Shown one piece after another: positions 21,572-32,473 of a stretch of DNA of 64,000 nucleotides. The position numbers and the translations under genes are program-made. The stretch is from positions 31,706,501-31,770,500 of the forward strand of contig NC_066265.1 in NCBI RefSeq assembly GCF_905404315.1, in the 5' to 3' direction. The stretch comes from Leptidea sinapis (Eukaryota > Arthropoda > Insecta > Lepidoptera > Pieridae). Each line of letters begins with the position of its first letter. The first letter of the stretch is position 1. The notes beneath the pieces are model-generated. The model made no database searches. It saw only the letters and a list, made by a program, of their open reading frames with translations, and was not told where the DNA came from.

Positions 21572-22040
21572 GGGGCGTCCATAAATTACGTGAGATGTTT
21601 AAGGGGGGGAGGGGGTCGAGCCAAATCTCATCATATCTTACGTTGGAGAGAGGTCTCAGCAATTATCACGCAATTTTTTTTCTGATTGAAACAAATTAAA
21701 ATATACTATTTTGGTCCATTTAAAGCCCGATTGTTCACTAATTCGTTCGAAAAATAATAATTTCATTTATACTTCGACATTATACATCAACTGACTGTCG
21801 AACCACCAAAATTTGTTTAATACCAAATAGCTTAATTTACATTATATAGATTTTTTTCTTTTTACAATAACAATCCAACGCGTTTATATAAGAAACCCAC
21901 ATTTTAAAAAATCTTACGTGAGATTGGGGGATGGGGGACGTGGTTGAATAAAATTTCATGAAATCTCACCAGGGGGGGAGGGAAGGACAGAAAATTGAGA
22001 AAAAACACCTCACGTAATTATTTTATGGACGACCCTTAAC
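21572..22040. mobile_element. MITE with GGGCGTCCATAAATTACGTGAG ends
   Basis: The left end reads AAGGGGGCGTCCATAAATTA then CGTGAGATGTTT. The right end carries the inverted form: AACACCTCACGTAAT, a short insertion, then TTATGGACGACCCTTAA. Subterminal G-rich (GGGGGGAGGGGG) and internal CTTACGTGAGATTGGGGGA blocks strengthen the symmetry. The roughly 470-bp unit has no coding capacity. The ends are of a type widespread in animal genomes; superfamily not assigned. Confidence 0.7.
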
Positions 22041-22094
22041 TAGGCATAATAATATGTATACATACTTTGTCCTCCTCGTCGATAAAAAAAAACT

Positions 22095-22270
22095 ATGGGT
22101 TCCAGACGATTTATTAAATACGACATACATATTTAAACGAACATAAATATAATATAACCATCAATGACTCGGAAACAATCAATCATATTTATTAATTTAT
22201 GCAAATATTTAAAAAAAAATCTACTAGAATTCGAACCACTAGGCCATGGGGGCCATCAAACAAAAGGATT
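22095..22270 (-). mobile_element. Degenerate Metulj-like SINE
   Basis: On the minus strand it contains a decayed GGTTCGAATTCT B box region, then words related to GATTGTTTCCGAGTCATTGA and GTTTAAATATGTATGTCG. The order matches the SINE at 8693-8930. Confidence 0.5.
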
Positions 22271-22892
22271 TAAAGATGTTGCTGTCAGGTGCAGCCAAAT
22301 ACATTTCTGTTTTTTTTTTCTAATTTTAATTCTTATAATCCCTATTATTAATAAAGATAATTAGATAGCTACATTGATTAAAAAATTAATTGCATTGCAT
22401 TTTTATTCAAAAAAAAATAATCGGTTTTATTATTTTATTTGTCAAACGGTAAATATTGTTTTTTTTTTTAATCCACACTAAAAATAACAATATTGGATTA
22501 TACGAGATACATACGTATGGATATACGGACGTAATTATGATAATATTGGGGATTTAATGAAGCTGTTATCTTAATTACATGTATCTATTACATAGCCTGG
22601 CATATGTTAGCGAACGGATATATATCAAGCTGTGACGTATTTAATATTACGTATACTGATACAGCACAAAGGCCAAAATTAGTTGTTCGAGTCACCTGTT
22701 GATGTAACACGTGTCCTAACGCGATACGTACTACGCTCGCGACTTTCTGTTCTCGTACGAAAATACCTACTTCATACAAATTCAAATATCCTGTCTGCGA
22801 AATATAATATCACATTAGAATCTTTTGTAAAATAAAATCAAACTATTGTAGTTATTAATTAAACAATAAAGGATTACCAAAAGGCATAAAAA
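22271..22892. other. AT-rich noncoding DNA
   Basis: Long A and T runs; no gene or repeat family recognised. The frame at 22588-22785 (minus) lacks any domain. Confidence 0.45.
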
Positions 22893-23120
22893 GGCATTTA
22901 TTTTCTCAAAATTGTTTCCTTTAGAATTCTTTTTGATGTCATTTCTAATAACTACTAGATACTACTACCACTTCGGGAACAAATGGCACTCTGAGAGAGA
23001 AGAAGAGGCGCAAGAAACTCTCCTAGCATTCTTTTTTGCGATCTTTTCAATAAAAATATACAATATTGTACAGTCATTTCTATCGCTATAAAATAATCAC
23101 AATCTAGTCCCAGGCTGTAC
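22893..23120 (-). repeat. LINE 3' end, fragment B
   Basis: It matches 11757-11960 closely (AAGGCATTTATTTTCTCAAA, TTCCTTTAGAATTCTTTTT, AACTACTAGATACTACTACC). It also retains GCGCAAGAAACTCTCCTAGC, which is deleted in the other copy. It belongs to the same LINE family and is 5'-truncated. Confidence 0.6.
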
Positions 23121-24415
23121 GATCATTTAGATAAAAAAACCGGAGGCTGTAAGAAAAACAGTTATGTGTTGTCGAGTTTAAGTGTAGAAATCACAATGGC
23201 AAGGTTTCCATATATCGTCCTCAAATTTTATTAGACTCCTAATAGATATACATTCGCAATATAAACAATTCAGCCGCCCAACTGAGCTTCTTTCAAGTTA
23301 CTATTTCTGGAACTTGTTCCGAAAGTAGTAAAACCGTTTTCCCCACTCCTTACAAAAAGTATACTTCTAAGTCACATTATTACTTTTTATTACTGTCAGG
23401 TGATAGTATATTTACTTGTCCTGGACTCTAGGAATGTCAGAAAATATCAGAGGTCTTGAAAAGTTAGTAATTGTTAATTGCAATGACAAGCATATTAAAA
23501 GAAATTCAGAAACTTTTATCTGAAAAAGGGCAACTAAGATACATTATTTACTTCCAGTGCTCTAAATGACTGTTCAACGATAAATAATTTGCTAGTTTAG
23601 GAGTCTATGCCATACAGGTATCTTAGTGTTCCAGATATCCATCATTGATCAACTAGTTTTTTGAAGTGAAAATGTCTACAAAATATGTGCTATCCAATGT
23701 ACTTAGTATGAATAGGCAAAAAACAAAAGTACTTCTACAATGCATTTGCATTAACAGTTAAATATATTGTTCAAAAAATGCTCTCAAATATGAAATTATT
23801 ATTTCTAGCAAAAGCAAGTTTCCTATATAACTTTTTAATTAAAGAAACAAGTATATATTTATAACATGAATTAATGTAATATATATAAAAGTGTTAGGCA
23901 GTTTTTATGTAAAAATTTCTATTACTATTAAAATTTTCAACAATGTTTTTAGTAAATTCACAATACTTAGGGCCTCACCAGAGGGCATGATGCCTAATTT
24001 ATTATGGATAATTTGGTAAAACCAATAAATAATTTTATTTTATTTATTATTATTTATTTATTTATGATCTTTATTAAGTGACCCAACTTCATCATGTTAA
24101 TGAGAGTGCTAATTATAAAAATATATGAAACAGCACTGATACTTGAAATATTATAATATATGGAATTTGTATACTAATTAAAAAACATATTAACATACAT
24201 AATCACAGTCGGTTTCAGCTTTTATAATAGAAGTCTTCATTTCAAAATTTTCACCTAAATACAATGTATTTTTCATTCAAGAAATACATGAGAAAGAAGC
24301 AATTAGCAATCCCTGTACAACATATATTATGTGCTCGACCCAAACTGGTGACTCAAGCTATAAGTTTAATAAAAAATCAACATAGGGAGGTTTCTGGTAA
24401 TTACACAAACAGGCC
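23121..24415. other. 3' flank of the ERO1-like gene
   Basis: AT-rich and without gene signals. Minus-strand AATAAA words near 24025-24060 could serve as ERO1 polyadenylation signals, about 360-390 bp past its stop codon. No repeat was recognised. Confidence 0.45.
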
Positions 24416-25846
24416 TTACCTTAGCATATTCCTGAAATTTTCTAGTTCCCGTATACTGTTGGATAATCTTGCAAAAGCATTAAAAAGTGCAACTATCTCG
24501 GATCGGTGAAGCCTCTTATTAGATTTATGCCTCAATGGTAGTTTGCCTTGGTCAGGATCACCCTCACTGTCCCATTTACCAGAGAAAAGGATTTTCAGAG
24601 CTGTGCCCAATCCTTGAGTCTGCAATTTACCCCACAATTTACATTTATCACATCCAACACAGTCCATAATTCTTGAAATGTTCCTAAAGTGTTCTCGGAA
24701 CTCATTTTTCAACTGTGTTGCTTGAAGACCACCATTAAACATTAGAGACTCATTAAAATGCTCTGGGAATGTATATATAATACCGAGCATGTTACTAATG
24801 GCATTTCTTGTTTCTTCATCTTCAGTTGGATTTCCTGTAAAATAGTCTTCACGTTCCAAATAAGGACCTGCTTTTGCTAGTGCTCTCATTTCTAATAGGT
24901 ATACAAAGTACAAGTTTTTGAGCCAGTTGGGTCCTTCTCCAAATGTTTGTGATGGATCAAATCGCCTCTGAAATTCTGCAATATTGGGACCCCATTCTCC
25001 TTCAGGAGAAGCGGCAAAGCCTATTCCCTTTTCTGATAGTAAGTACTTAGAGCACAAATGAATGTTAATGCTACTATGAAGACCTGATACTGCACGATAA
25101 AATACTCTTTTCTCTAAACACATATTACCCAAATCTGAACTGAGGACATGAGGAAACGACTCATATGGATTCGACTTTGGACGAAAGCAATTTTCCTGGT
25201 AGATACTTCTCCATATCCTGTGTGCTGATGGTCCTTTATATCCTGTATACCGTTCTGGGTTCAATGAAAGGTCAACATATTCTGCCTCAACATCCTTGTC
25301 GTCATTCTGACAGAAATTTTCAACTGAATCATCATAGGCTTTCCATTTGGCTATTTCAAATTGATTAGCAGCACTAATAGTCATGTTCAAGTAACCCAGA
25401 TCTGGATCATGATCAGAATCTCCTTTACATTTGCTTTGTGTATTCTCAGAATACTTTGTAGCTGGAGATTCTTCCAAATACTCATTTTCATACTCACTAT
25501 CATAACCAGGGACACTTTCTTTAGAACAGGTTTTAATGTGACAATATTTCATGGCGCACCTACTATCATCAGCCCAAAATGGACACTCCTTCTTCAAATT
25601 TACCTTGTAGAAGCGAAAGTAATCCTTGCTCACTAAACTCTGGATACGAGGAAATATTTTTACATTGTTGAAATAGTCAATCGTATCGACATTGCAAGAG
25701 CAATCACCGAGCGAACCATGAAGCGAATCAAAACAGGCATTGCTATCACAAGGAGCTGTCTCGAATAATTCTGTGTCGAAACCCACGGCCTGAACTTTCA
25801 CTACCGCGAAAATAATAAATACAACAAAACAATTTTTGTACACCAT
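24416..25846 (-). CDS. Ero1L: ERO1-like protein (ER oxidoreductin 1), single exon
   Basis: FAD-dependent thiol oxidase of the endoplasmic reticulum. The family reoxidises protein disulfide isomerase and passes electrons to oxygen, driving disulfide formation. The 476-residue protein starts at the ATG at 25844-25846 (MVYKNC); the frame is open further upstream but has no ATG. Residues 1-20 form a hydrophobic signal peptide ending VQA. The outer shuttle cysteines are C97 and C102 (CAMKYC), and the active-site CXXCXXC is C396, C399, C402 (CVGCDKC). The FAD-pocket segment GPSAHRIWRSIYQENCF is near residue 230. Possible N-glycosylation sites include NMT, NES and NIS. The C-terminus (ELENFRNMLR) lies within a few residues of the usual family end and has no KDEL, as is normal. 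The length fits animal ERO1 (about 470-480). No intron interrupts the coding region. Confidence 0.96.
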   Translation of the reverse strand: MVYKNCFVVFIIFAVVKVQAVGFDTELFETAPCDSNACFDSLHGSLGDCSCNVDTIDYFNNVKIFPRIQSLVSKDYFRFYKVNLKKECPFWADDSRCAMKYCHIKTCSKESVPGYDSEYENEYLEESPATKYSENTQSKCKGDSDHDPDLGYLNMTISAANQFEIAKWKAYDDSVENFCQNDDKDVEAEYVDLSLNPERYTGYKGPSAHRIWRSIYQENCFRPKSNPYESFPHVLSSDLGNMCLEKRVFYRAVSGLHSSINIHLCSKYLLSEKGIGFAASPEGEWGPNIAEFQRRFDPSQTFGEGPNWLKNLYFVYLLEMRALAKAGPYLEREDYFTGNPTEDEETRNAISNMLGIIYTFPEHFNESLMFNGGLQATQLKNEFREHFRNISRIMDCVGCDKCKLWGKLQTQGLGTALKILFSGKWDSEGDPDQGKLPLRHKSNKRLHRSEIVALFNAFARLSNSIRELENFRNMLR

Positions 25847-27041
25847 CTTTCTCAAATATAAATTAAAGTTCCGTACAGAAAGTTCCTTGTTCGAGACATT
25901 GAGCAGAATCAAAATCCTCAAAGTGATTTACTATGTGAATCGCGAAAAAGTGAAAGTGTATTCTAATTGTAACAAAATAAACACACGTCTCTACGTCCAC
26001 ACATCACTTTACAAACAGTGATATTTCTCATAGCATAATAATTTACGAGATAGATACGAATTTTGACGATCGTAACAAGTAAACAATAATTTTGATAAGC
26101 AAATACTTTTTTTTAGGATTTCATGACCTGGTAACTAAGACCTTTAAGTCAAGTCTTTTTTATTATCTAAATATACTTTTCATTTCACAGTTCACTTCAC
26201 TTTATTTTATGTTGTTGGAATTGTATTCTTAATATAATTTATATAATGGTTTATAACATCTTTTGTCTCTTAATAAATGATCAGGTGATCAAGTGGAGGC
26301 GGCCGGAATGAAAAATCACATAAAATTTTTGAATCACTGATTTCACTAGCCATCACAAATATGTCAATCAGAAATGTTTGCCAGTCGAAAATAAGATATT
26401 CCACAGTTCCTTCATTTAAATTGCAATGTGGGCTAATTTTATTCTCAATATTTCATCATATTTCTTTTATAAAAAAGAGGATATAGTAAGATTTAGAATT
26501 AACTGTAAAATTAGTTAAACCTTTTAATAAGCTTAAAGCTGTTACTATTAAAAAGTTCTTAAAGTTGTGAATTACGCGTATTCTTATTAATACCTAATAA
26601 ACTGCATATGATTCTGCTGTAATAAGCAAATGCGAAGGGCAAACATGAAACCAAAAAGTACTTGCGGTGGGCGATTATGACATATACTCATGAAATCATT
26701 ATAATTTTAAGAATGTCTCGAGATATCTCGATAATAAAAATTAGGAGTTACTGATTCTGGAGGTATTTATGTCCGCGAGTCGACGTAGATCAAAGCAAGC
26801 AAACACGATGGTTGATGATGGTCAGGTCAACTCGGCTCGCGTCGGTCGAGTCGACTGTCGTGTTAATAATTGCGTGGGAAAGAAGGGGACAGCACTATGC
26901 GCCACGCTGATTGCACTCACAATAATAATATTATTGTCTCAGCAGTGTACATACCCTACTATAATGATAATAGAATAGTGATGCATCTGACTTATTAAAA
27001 TTATATTACACACATAAACTGCAATAAACTTGTAAGTAAGT
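25847..27041. other. ERO1 upstream region and intergenic DNA
   Basis: This probably contains the ERO1 5' leader and promoter, but no clear TATA or initiator was identified. A CpG-bearing patch at 26765-26920 (GTCCGCGAGTCGACG, CTCGCGTCGGTCGAGTCGAC) is a candidate regulatory island. The plus-strand frame inside it (26769-26978) has no recognisable domain. Confidence 0.4.
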
Positions 27042-27045
27042 ATAT
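27042..27045 (+). repeat. Target-site duplication, left (ATAT)
   Basis: The same four bases recur at 33086-33089, immediately after the right LTR. Duplications of 4-6 bp are typical of Ty3/gypsy integrases. Confidence 0.75.
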
Positions 27046-27133
27046 TGTTGCGTAGCAACCCTTCGAAGTATATGACGAGAGTTGTCAAACTTCAAGACTT
27101 TGTTAATTTCAACAGCTCCATCAGCATTACTCG

Positions 27134-27186
27134 TAGCTCAGCGGAAAAGTGTTTACTTTAGACGCTGTAGACCCGGGTTCGATACA
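27134..27186 (+). promoter_or_regulatory. tRNA-like Pol III A box and B box inside the left LTR
   Basis: TAGCTCAGCGG (27134-27144) fits the A-box consensus TRGCNNARYGG exactly. GGTTCGATACA (27176-27186) matches 9 of 11 positions of the B box GGTTCGANTCC. The starts are 42 bp apart, as in a real tRNA gene, and the piece between looks like a tRNA anticodon arm. The acceptor and T stems do not close, so it is a tRNA-like relic or mimic and not a tRNA gene. The right LTR has the same boxes at 32552 and 32594. Confidence 0.6.
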
Positions 27187-27381
27187 CCTACCAGTGTATG
27201 GATTTTTTTGGGTTTTGTGAAGTTAAAGGAAATTTCTAGTTAGTTCAGGATCAAATCGAACAGAAAAAAAGGGATGGAAAATGTGTAAGCAGGATAAAAA
27301 TGGTTAAAAGAATTTTCTAGTACAATTTAAATTTAAAGATGGAATGGGAGAATCATTTTGAAAATAGAACGGATCCGGGGG

Positions 27382-27388
27382 TATATAA
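27382..27388 (+). promoter_or_regulatory. TATA box of the left LTR
   Basis: TATATAA lies about 28 bp before GGCAGTTCTAG, a likely start site. The right LTR has the same box at 32800-32806. Confidence 0.8.
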
Positions 27389-27606
27389 GCCGTACTAAGC
27401 GTGGCCTACGGCAGTTCTAGTTCTGACTCGCAAGTGTAAAGAAGAAGAAGAAGAAAAGAAGAAGTAGTGAAAAGTGGAAGTGTTCCAAGAGGAAGAAGAT
27501 AGAAGAGACTTAGTGTTCGGTGCGGTGTGACGCGTTGAAGGTACCGCCGCTCACAAGAGGAACAGCGGCAGACCGGCGAAGTGCAAGTTCAGAAAAAGTG
27601 AACGCA

Positions 27607-27612
27607 AATAAA
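27607..27612 (+). terminator. LTR polyadenylation signal
   Basis: AATAAA lies 55 bp before the LTR end. The copy in the right LTR (33025-33030) would terminate the genomic RNA. Confidence 0.75.
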
Positions 27613-27669
27613 GACTCGTTCCTATAAGCGGAGTATTATTTCCAATCCCTGACCCACTCCCGTGTCAAT

Positions 27670-27688
27670 TGGTGTCAGAAGTGGGATT
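27670..27688 (+). other. Primer binding site for tRNA-Leu
   Basis: TGGTGTCAGAAGTGGGATT begins 2 bp after the left LTR. It is complementary to the 3' end of insect tRNA-Leu, which ends in CCCACTTCTGACA plus CCA. It would prime minus-strand synthesis. Confidence 0.85.
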
Positions 27689-27694
27689 GGAAAG

Positions 27695-28937
27695 ATGCCA
27701 TTAGTGCCCAGGAACGAAAAGGGAGTGACCACGCGAGCGGGAGCAGCTGCAGCGGCAGAGGACGAGTCACAACAAGCATCCGGCTCTGAACTCAGTGCGT
27801 GCGTGTCAGCACCGCAGGCTCCTGCCGTAGACATCAGCGCGCTCATGCAGCAGATGGCCACCATGATGAAAGAGCAAGCGCGCCGACAGGAGGAGCAGCT
27901 GCGGGGCTTGCAAGAGGAACAAGCGCTCCGACAGGAGGAGCAAGTGCGTCGACAGGAGGAGCAGCTGCGAGCCTTGCAGGAAGAGCAAGCACGTCGACAG
28001 GAGGAGCAGCTGCGAGGTCTGCATGAAGGCCTCTCCAAGGAAATTTTATCAGTGGTGCAGAAAATCTCCGCCCGGATTGACGCTGTAGAAAAGGAGATCG
28101 CCAGGATTGACACTAGAAAAGGAGATCGCCCGGATTGACACTGTGAAAAGGAAGATGGGGGAGATGGAAGCAACTATTCATCAGCTCAATAGGAAGGTCG
28201 TGTGTGGGGGTCCTTCAGCCAACCCAGGAGTCACCTGCGGAATCACATCGACCAGAAGTTTGAAAGTACCCCCCTACGACGGCAAGTCTTCCTGGGCCGC
28301 CTTCAAGCTACAATTAGAGACGGTCAGAAGAGCAAGTGGTTGGAGTGACCAAGAAGCACACTCTGCCCTCACACTAGCGCTCCGTGATGAAGCACTTTCC
28401 GTATTGGAAGCACTCGGCGCTGGGAAGGAGGAAGTAACCTATACGGACCTTCTTAACGCGTTGTAGGCACGTTATGGCGATAAACACCTTGAGCATGTGT
28501 ATCGGGCGCAGCTTAAGGACCGCAGTCAAAGGGCCAACGAAACTCTGCAGCAGTGGTCCCTCGAAGCTGAGAAGCTAGTGCGTAAAGCATATCAGTCGTC
28601 GCCAACTGCAATAGAAGAAATGTTGCTTCAAGTGTTCATCGATGGAATACGGGACGCCGAAGTAAGAGCAGCCGTACGACTGAGTCATCATACTAGCTTG
28701 AAGGAAGCGGTGGCACATGCGTTGGAAGTGGAAGCAGTTCGCCACGATTCTCGGGGGTTGAGACTCCGCAAAATTGTACCAGCAGATTCCAGCCGAAGGC
28801 AAGCATATAGCCCAGTATGCTATGGGTGTGGGGAGCGAGGACACATTAGGAGCACTTGCCCCAGGCGTGAGAGCATAACGCAAGGTAGGAAGGATGCGGC
28901 GGTCTCAACATCACCGCTGGAGCAGCAGGAAAACTAG
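27695..28937 (+). pseudogene. gag (capsid/nucleocapsid) with one frameshift and one stop
   Basis: The structural polyprotein of the retrotransposon starts at the ATG at 27695 (MPLVPRNEKG). Residues of about 27865-28025 form a long coiled coil made of repeated RRQEEQLR and LQEEQ blocks. A tandemly duplicated 30-bp unit around 28082-28140 lacks 2 bp in its second copy (after 28114), which shifts the frame. The new frame carries the capsid-like region until an in-frame TAG at 28464-28466, then stays open to 28937. A CCHC zinc knuckle (CYGCGERGHIRSTC) sits near 28820-28861. Apart from these two lesions the protein looks complete. Confidence 0.9.
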
Positions 28938-28951
28938 AAGAGGCCAGGGCA

Positions 28952-31900
28952 GTGGGGTGGGCGCTGGCTGGTAGAAGCAAAGCCCCAAGGATCTTCGTTA
29001 AGCAGACATGTGACGGAAACACTTTAGTTATAGAGGGAATGATAAATGGAAAATCTTGCCGTTTCACTTTGGATACGGGAGCCTCACGTACAGTCGTTAG
29101 CCAAAGAAGACTAGAGAGCATCGGAAGACGACATATGCGAGAAAATGCAAACTTAACACTCACAACAGCTACCGGCCAGCGCATACCAGTCCAGGGAGAG
29201 AAGATCGTGGCCGTGAAAATCGGTAGTACGTTGTACTGGCAAAAAGTGGTAATCGCAGATATCACAGATGACTGCATCATTGGGTTGGATTTTCTTTGAA
29301 ATCATCAGTGTACGATTAACATGAAACATGGTGTATTGAAGCATGGAGGTGAAGAAATTCCAATAAAAGGCGGAACTTTTGGGAAAGTGTTGTGCTTACG
29401 AGACACTTCTTTAAATCCGAGATCGCAGACCCTAGTCCCGGTAGTCCTGCCAAGAGATGACAGAGGAAGACCTTGTAAATGCGCTTTAATAGAAAGAGAG
29501 ACATCGGACACGAAATGGATCCCAGCCAGGACTGTTGTGGGAAACTCCCAAATTGCGATGGTTCCCGTGTTTAATCCTCATGAGGACAAGCAAATCATTA
29601 GGAAAGGAACAGTGATAGGAGGTTGTGAGGAGATAGCATGGTTAAGAAAGTGTGAAGAAGGGAGGAAGACCGTAGCTGCAAGCCAGGGTGTGAACATACA
29701 GAAACTTCTGGATGGCTGTAAGGACAATCTTACCAAGCTACAGTTAATAAAAGCGAGAAATTTCCTGCTACGCTACGCCGGGATGTTCTCGAAGAACGAC
29801 GGGGACATCGGAAGAACTGGTTTGGTGAAACACAAGATCGACACAGGAGACACTGTTCCGATAAGGCAAAGACCAAGGCGTATTCCGTTTGCACGTGAAC
29901 AAGAAGTGGAAGACATGATTCGGGATATGAAAGAAAATGGTGTGATAGAACCGTCATCGAGTCCATGGTGTTCTCCAGTGGTTCTGGTGAAGAAGAAGGA
30001 TGGATCAACTAGATTTTGTGTGGACTATCGGCGTTTGAACGATGTAACTAAGAAAGACAGTTATCCATTGCCAAGAATCGATGACACATTAGATTCACTT
30101 TGTTGCATGACGTGGTTCTCTACTCTTGATTTGAAAAGTGGCTACTGGCAAGTCGACCGGAAAAGGGTTATGGCAGTTCAAAACAATGCCCTTCGGATTA
30201 TGCAACGCCCCAGCTACTTTCGAAAGGTTGATGGAGCATGTGCTGGCAGGTATGTTGGGAGAAACCTGCCTTGTCTACTTGGATGACATAATCATTATGG
30301 GACGAAGTTTTGAAGATCATCTTAAGAAGCTCGAAAAAGTCTTCACAAAACTGCAGGGTGCCAACTTGAAGTTGAGTCCAAAGAAATATTTCTTCTTTCA
30401 ACGTCAGGTGAATTACTTGGGGCACGTTATCTCGGAGCAAGGCGTTGCGACGGATCCTGCCAAGATAAGTGCTGTCAAAGACTGGCCGACGCCGACAGAA
30501 AAGACACATGTGAGAGCATTTCTAGGACTATGCTCTTATTATCGACGCTTTGTGAAAGGGTTTTCCGATGTTGCTAAGCCCTTACATCGACTGACGGAGG
30601 AGAAAAGAGCCTTTTCCTGGGATGAAGAATGCGAACAAGCTTTCTTAGAGTTGAAGAAAAGACTATGTGAATCACCTATCCTCGGATATCCTGACACAGA
30701 GGAAAGATTCATAGTGGATGCTGATGCTAGCAACACTGGAATTGGTGGAGTACTATCTCAGAAGAGAGGAGATCAAGAAGTTGTAATTGCATACTTTAGC
30801 AAATCTTTATCAAAGCCGGAGAGAAACTACTTTGTAACTCGTAGGGAGTTACTGGCCGTGGTGAAGACATTACAACATTTCAAAAAGTACTTGTTGGGTC
30901 GCAAATTCCTCGTAAGGACTGATCATGCCGCCTTGAAGTGGTTACTAGAATTCAAGAATCCGGAAGGACAAGTGGCCAGATGGATTGAGCAACTTCAAGA
31001 GTATGACTTTGAAATCGAGCATCGAGGAGGAAAAAGTCATGGAAATGCAGATGCGTTATCTAGAAGATCTTGTCCGATGGAATGCAAACATTGCATTCGT
31101 CATGAGGAGAAAGAGAATTTTATGATCCGGCTGATCAGAACAGATTCGATCGACGAGAACTGGAGCAACGATGCAATGAGGAGAGCTCAGGAAAATGATA
31201 AGGATCTTCAACCACTTTTACATTGGCTAGCAAGTGGATCACTTAAACCAAAATGGACTGAAGTGGCTAGACACAGTACGGCTACCAAGAGTCTCTGGGC
31301 ACAATGGAACAGTTTGGTGATGCATGACGGGTTGCTATGCCGTAAATGGGAAACCCCGCAAGGAAAGGATTGCCATCTGCAACTGGTCGTTCCCAGGGAG
31401 AAGGTGAACGGGATCCTGAGAGCTTATCACGATGGTTCTTCAGGTGGACATTTGGGAATAAGAAGAACTCTCACAAAAATTAAAGAACGATTTTACTGGT
31501 TGCATTGCCGTGATGATGTGGAAGACTGGTGCCGAAAATGCAAGAGTTGTGCTGCTGTCAAAGGACCTCAGACCAGAAGCAGAGGAGCTATGAAGTTGTA
31601 CAATGTTGGGGCTCCGTGGGAAAGAGTAGCTCTGGATATGGCCAGACCGTTCCCAGTCACCAAATCTGGAAACCGTTACAGAATGGTGGTGATGGATTAT
31701 TTCACGAAGTGGCCGGAAGCATTTGCTCTACCGAATCAAGAAGCAATTACCGTTGCGACGAAGCTGGTGAATGAAGTTTTCTGCAGATTCGGTGTGCCTT
31801 TGGAGTTGCACAGTGACCAAGGGCGGAACTCCGAATCACAAGTATTTCAAGAAGTTTGCAAGATCTTGGGAATCCATAAGACCAGAACTACGCCATATCA

Positions 31901-32473
31901 TCCACAGTCGGACGGGATGGTGGAGAGGTTTAACCAAACATTGGAGCGACATCTGGCAAAAGTAGTGGACAGTCATCAGGATAACTGGGATGAGTACATT
32001 CCACTGTTTCTTATGTCGTATAGAAGCGCAATACACGAGACGACAACGGTGACTCCTGCGTACGCCAATTTTGGAAGGGAATTGAAATTGCCAGCTGATT
32101 TACTCTCAGGCTGTCCACCGGATACTCCGAAAAGTATAACAGAATATGTGGATGAGTTACGGAAAAAGATGGTTGACATCTACGAGGAAATTAGAACAAC
32201 TGGGCTTAAGGCAAGTGAACGGATGAAGACCCGCTACGATCGAAGAGCTAATATTCCTGGTTTTGAAGAGGGAACCCTGATTTGGTTACACAATCCTGTA
32301 AGGCGAAAGGGGAAGTCTCCGAAGCTCCAACCAAGTTGGGAGGGACCATACGTACGATCCAGCGTACCCCTCGAAGTCCCCCGAAAATCGTACATGTCGA
32401 TCGGGTGGCTAAGTACTACGGAAGCAACGATGATCGGGACGATCATGTCTTGGGAGGGGGCAGTGTTGCGTAG
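28952..32473 (+). pseudogene. pol (protease, RT, RNase H, integrase) with three lesions
   Basis: The protease has the active-site motif LDTGAS near 29070. A TGA at 29297-29299 interrupts the frame after GLDFL. The reverse transcriptase resumes with FCVDYRRLN and STLDLKSGYWQV. Near 30150-30160 a deletion removes about a dozen codons and shifts the frame. The long frame to 32579 then carries MPFGLCNAPATF, the catalytic LVYLDD box, RNase H (FIVDADASNTGIGG, LVRTDHAALKWL) and integrase. Integrase has an HHCC finger (HDGSSGGHLG, CRKCKSC) and D, D, E residues in ALDMARPF, HSDQG and VERFNQ. Near 32350 another small deletion shifts the last segment (PPKIVHVDRVAKYY is in another frame). No env follows. 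Confidence 0.92.
32449..32463 (+). other. Polypurine tract
   Basis: GGGAGGGGGCAG lies directly against the right LTR and would prime plus-strand synthesis. Confidence 0.75.

Larger units (their letters stand above)
27046..27667 (+). repeat. Left LTR (622 bp)
   Basis: It starts TGTTGCGTAGCAACCC and ends CTGACCCACTCCCGTGTCA, so it has TG...CA ends. It holds a TATA box (27382-27388), a start-site-like GGCAGTTCTAGTTC near 27409 and AATAAA at 27607-27612. A tRNA-like A box and B box pair lies at 27134 and 27176. Confidence 0.95.

Noticed and set aside
24416..24422. Splice donor (AAGGTAAGG) at the ERO1 stop codon, implying another exon
   Set aside because: The reading frame already ends within a few residues of the usual family C-terminus, so a real stop is the simpler reading; a very short extra exon cannot be fully excluded.
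26769..26978. Possible small gene in the CpG patch upstream of ERO1
   Set aside because: No domain, no splice or Kozak support and no conservation evidence available.
27622..28173. Minus-strand cysteine/serine-rich open frame over gag
   Set aside because: The Cys/Ser repeats are the reverse complement of the gag coiled-coil repeat, not a real protein.
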